Positions 63,583 through 64,000 of a DNA stretch of 64,000 nt are shown here, in pieces. The notes beneath the pieces are model-generated. The model was not told where the DNA came from. It made no database searches and was given only the letters and a program-made list of their open reading frames with translations. The stretch is from Alistipes sp. Lineage in GTDB: Bacteria; Bacteroidota; Bacteroidia; Bacteroidales; Rikenellaceae. Position 1 is the stretch's first letter, and each line of letters starts with the position of its first letter. Position numbers and translations under genes: made by a program. The stretch lies in assembly GCA_017555105.1 (NCBI GenBank), contig JAFZHB010000002.1:45346-109345 (forward strand), given 5' to 3'.

Positions 63583-63610
63583 GATGCAAAAAACTCTTTA
63601 TTATATGGTG

Positions 63611-63641
63611 CAAATTTAGCGTAAAATGTGTAAATTTGCAA
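63611..63641 (-). promoter_or_regulatory. Promoter of the M23 peptidase operon
   Basis: On the minus strand TTG (63641-63639), 20-bp spacer, TAAATTTG (63618-63611), 28 bp before the start codon. It overlaps the plus-strand alaS promoter. Confidence 0.65.
63631..63638 (+). promoter_or_regulatory. -7 element of alaS
   Basis: TAAATTTG on the plus strand, 75 bp before the alaS start. It lies inside the spacer of the opposing M23 promoter, so the two promoters probably compete for polymerase. Confidence 0.5.
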
Positions 63642-63713
63642 CCCGAGTTGCGGAGCGATCATTTTTTCGCTCTGTTGAGCAAACGAAAACGAATTAAAAA
63701 TTAGTATACAGCT

Positions 63714-64000
63714 ATGGAATCGAGTAAAATCCGTCAAGCCTTTTTGGACTTCTTCGCTCAGAAGGAGCACGCCATTGTGCCTTCGGCTCCGATGGTCGTT
63801 AAGGGCGACCCGACATTGATGTTTACCAATGCCGGTATGAACCAGTTTAAGGATATCTTCCTGGGCAACGCTCCGCGTAAGTACCCGCGTGCGGCCGATA
63901 CGCAGAAGTGTCTGCGCGTTTCGGGTAAGCACAACGACTTGGAGGAGGTAGGCCACGATACCCACCACCACACGATGTTCGAGATGCTCGGCAACTGGTC
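63714..64000 (+). CDS. alaS: Alanyl-tRNA synthetase, N-terminal fragment cut by window end
   Basis: The first 95 codons are present; the gene runs off the right edge. The start [14 protein letters not shown], then [15 protein letters not shown] and [13 protein letters not shown], are the conserved N-terminal catalytic-domain motifs of class II AlaRS. It charges tRNA-Ala. Confidence 0.97.
   Translation, partial: MESSKIRQAFLDFFAQKEHAIVPSAPMVVKGDPTLMFTNAGMNQFKDIFLGNAPRKYPRAADTQKCLRVSGKHNDLEEVGHDTHHHTMFEMLGNW

Overview
The window looks like chromosomal DNA of an anaerobic gut Bacteroidetes, most like Alistipes or another Rikenellaceae member (inference). Several signs support this. Promoters repeatedly match the Bacteroidetes pattern TTG-N19-21-TAnnTTTG. 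Lipoprotein signal peptides and phylum-typical families (DUF4861, DUF4919, DUF5106) are common. The metabolism is that of a propionate-forming fermenter: Na+-translocating methylmalonyl-CoA decarboxylase genes, MeaB, PPi-dependent phosphofructokinase and a rubrerythrin. Coding DNA is fairly GC-rich and intergenic DNA is AT-rich. I see no CRISPR array, insertion sequence, prophage or SusC/SusD pair.

Region 1 (1-11.9 kb) is a pectin/hexuronate locus. A DUF4861 lipoprotein is divergent from uxaC-kdgK-kdgA-MFS transporter-uxaB-uxaA-pectinesterase-GH43. Together these import galacturonate, convert it through tagaturonate, altronate, KDG and KDPG to pyruvate and glyceraldehyde-3-phosphate, and trim pectin outside the cytoplasm. 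Region 2 (11.9-20.8 kb) holds a MATE pump, an RluB-type pseudouridine synthase, the run ligA-dapA-DUF4919-clostripain-like peptidase, and two small lineage proteins. Region 3 (20.9-35.2 kb) holds purA-etfB-etfA-acyl-CoA dehydrogenase, an AraC regulator, a GadC-like antiporter, a thioredoxin-like lipoprotein, rubrerythrin, small membrane proteins, a SLOG protein, PPi-phosphofructokinase and a DsbD-like protein.

Region 4 (35.3-41.9 kb, all minus strand) is the most unusual part. After tRNA-Pro come a HAD phosphatase, an SDR, an old-yellow-enzyme-type reductase and a steroid 5-alpha-reductase homologue in one tight operon, probably a steroid or bile-acid reduction module. Next is a translationally coupled operon: SPFH protein, ribbon-helix-helix protein, two paralogous four-helix membrane proteins and a sirtuin lacking zinc cysteines.

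Region 5 (42-52 kb) has glutamate decarboxylase, meaB, the methylmalonyl-CoA epimerase/decarboxylase operon, and the rplM-rpsI and rpsB-tsf ribosomal operons. The tsf reading frame is interrupted by an in-frame TAG where EF-Ts normally has glutamine. Region 6 (52-64 kb) has an AddA-like helicase-nuclease followed by an ABC exporter, an HPr-kinase-like protein and an S26B-type peptidase. A divergent AddB-like nuclease, a HAD phosphatase, two tandem M23 peptidases and the start of alaS complete the window.
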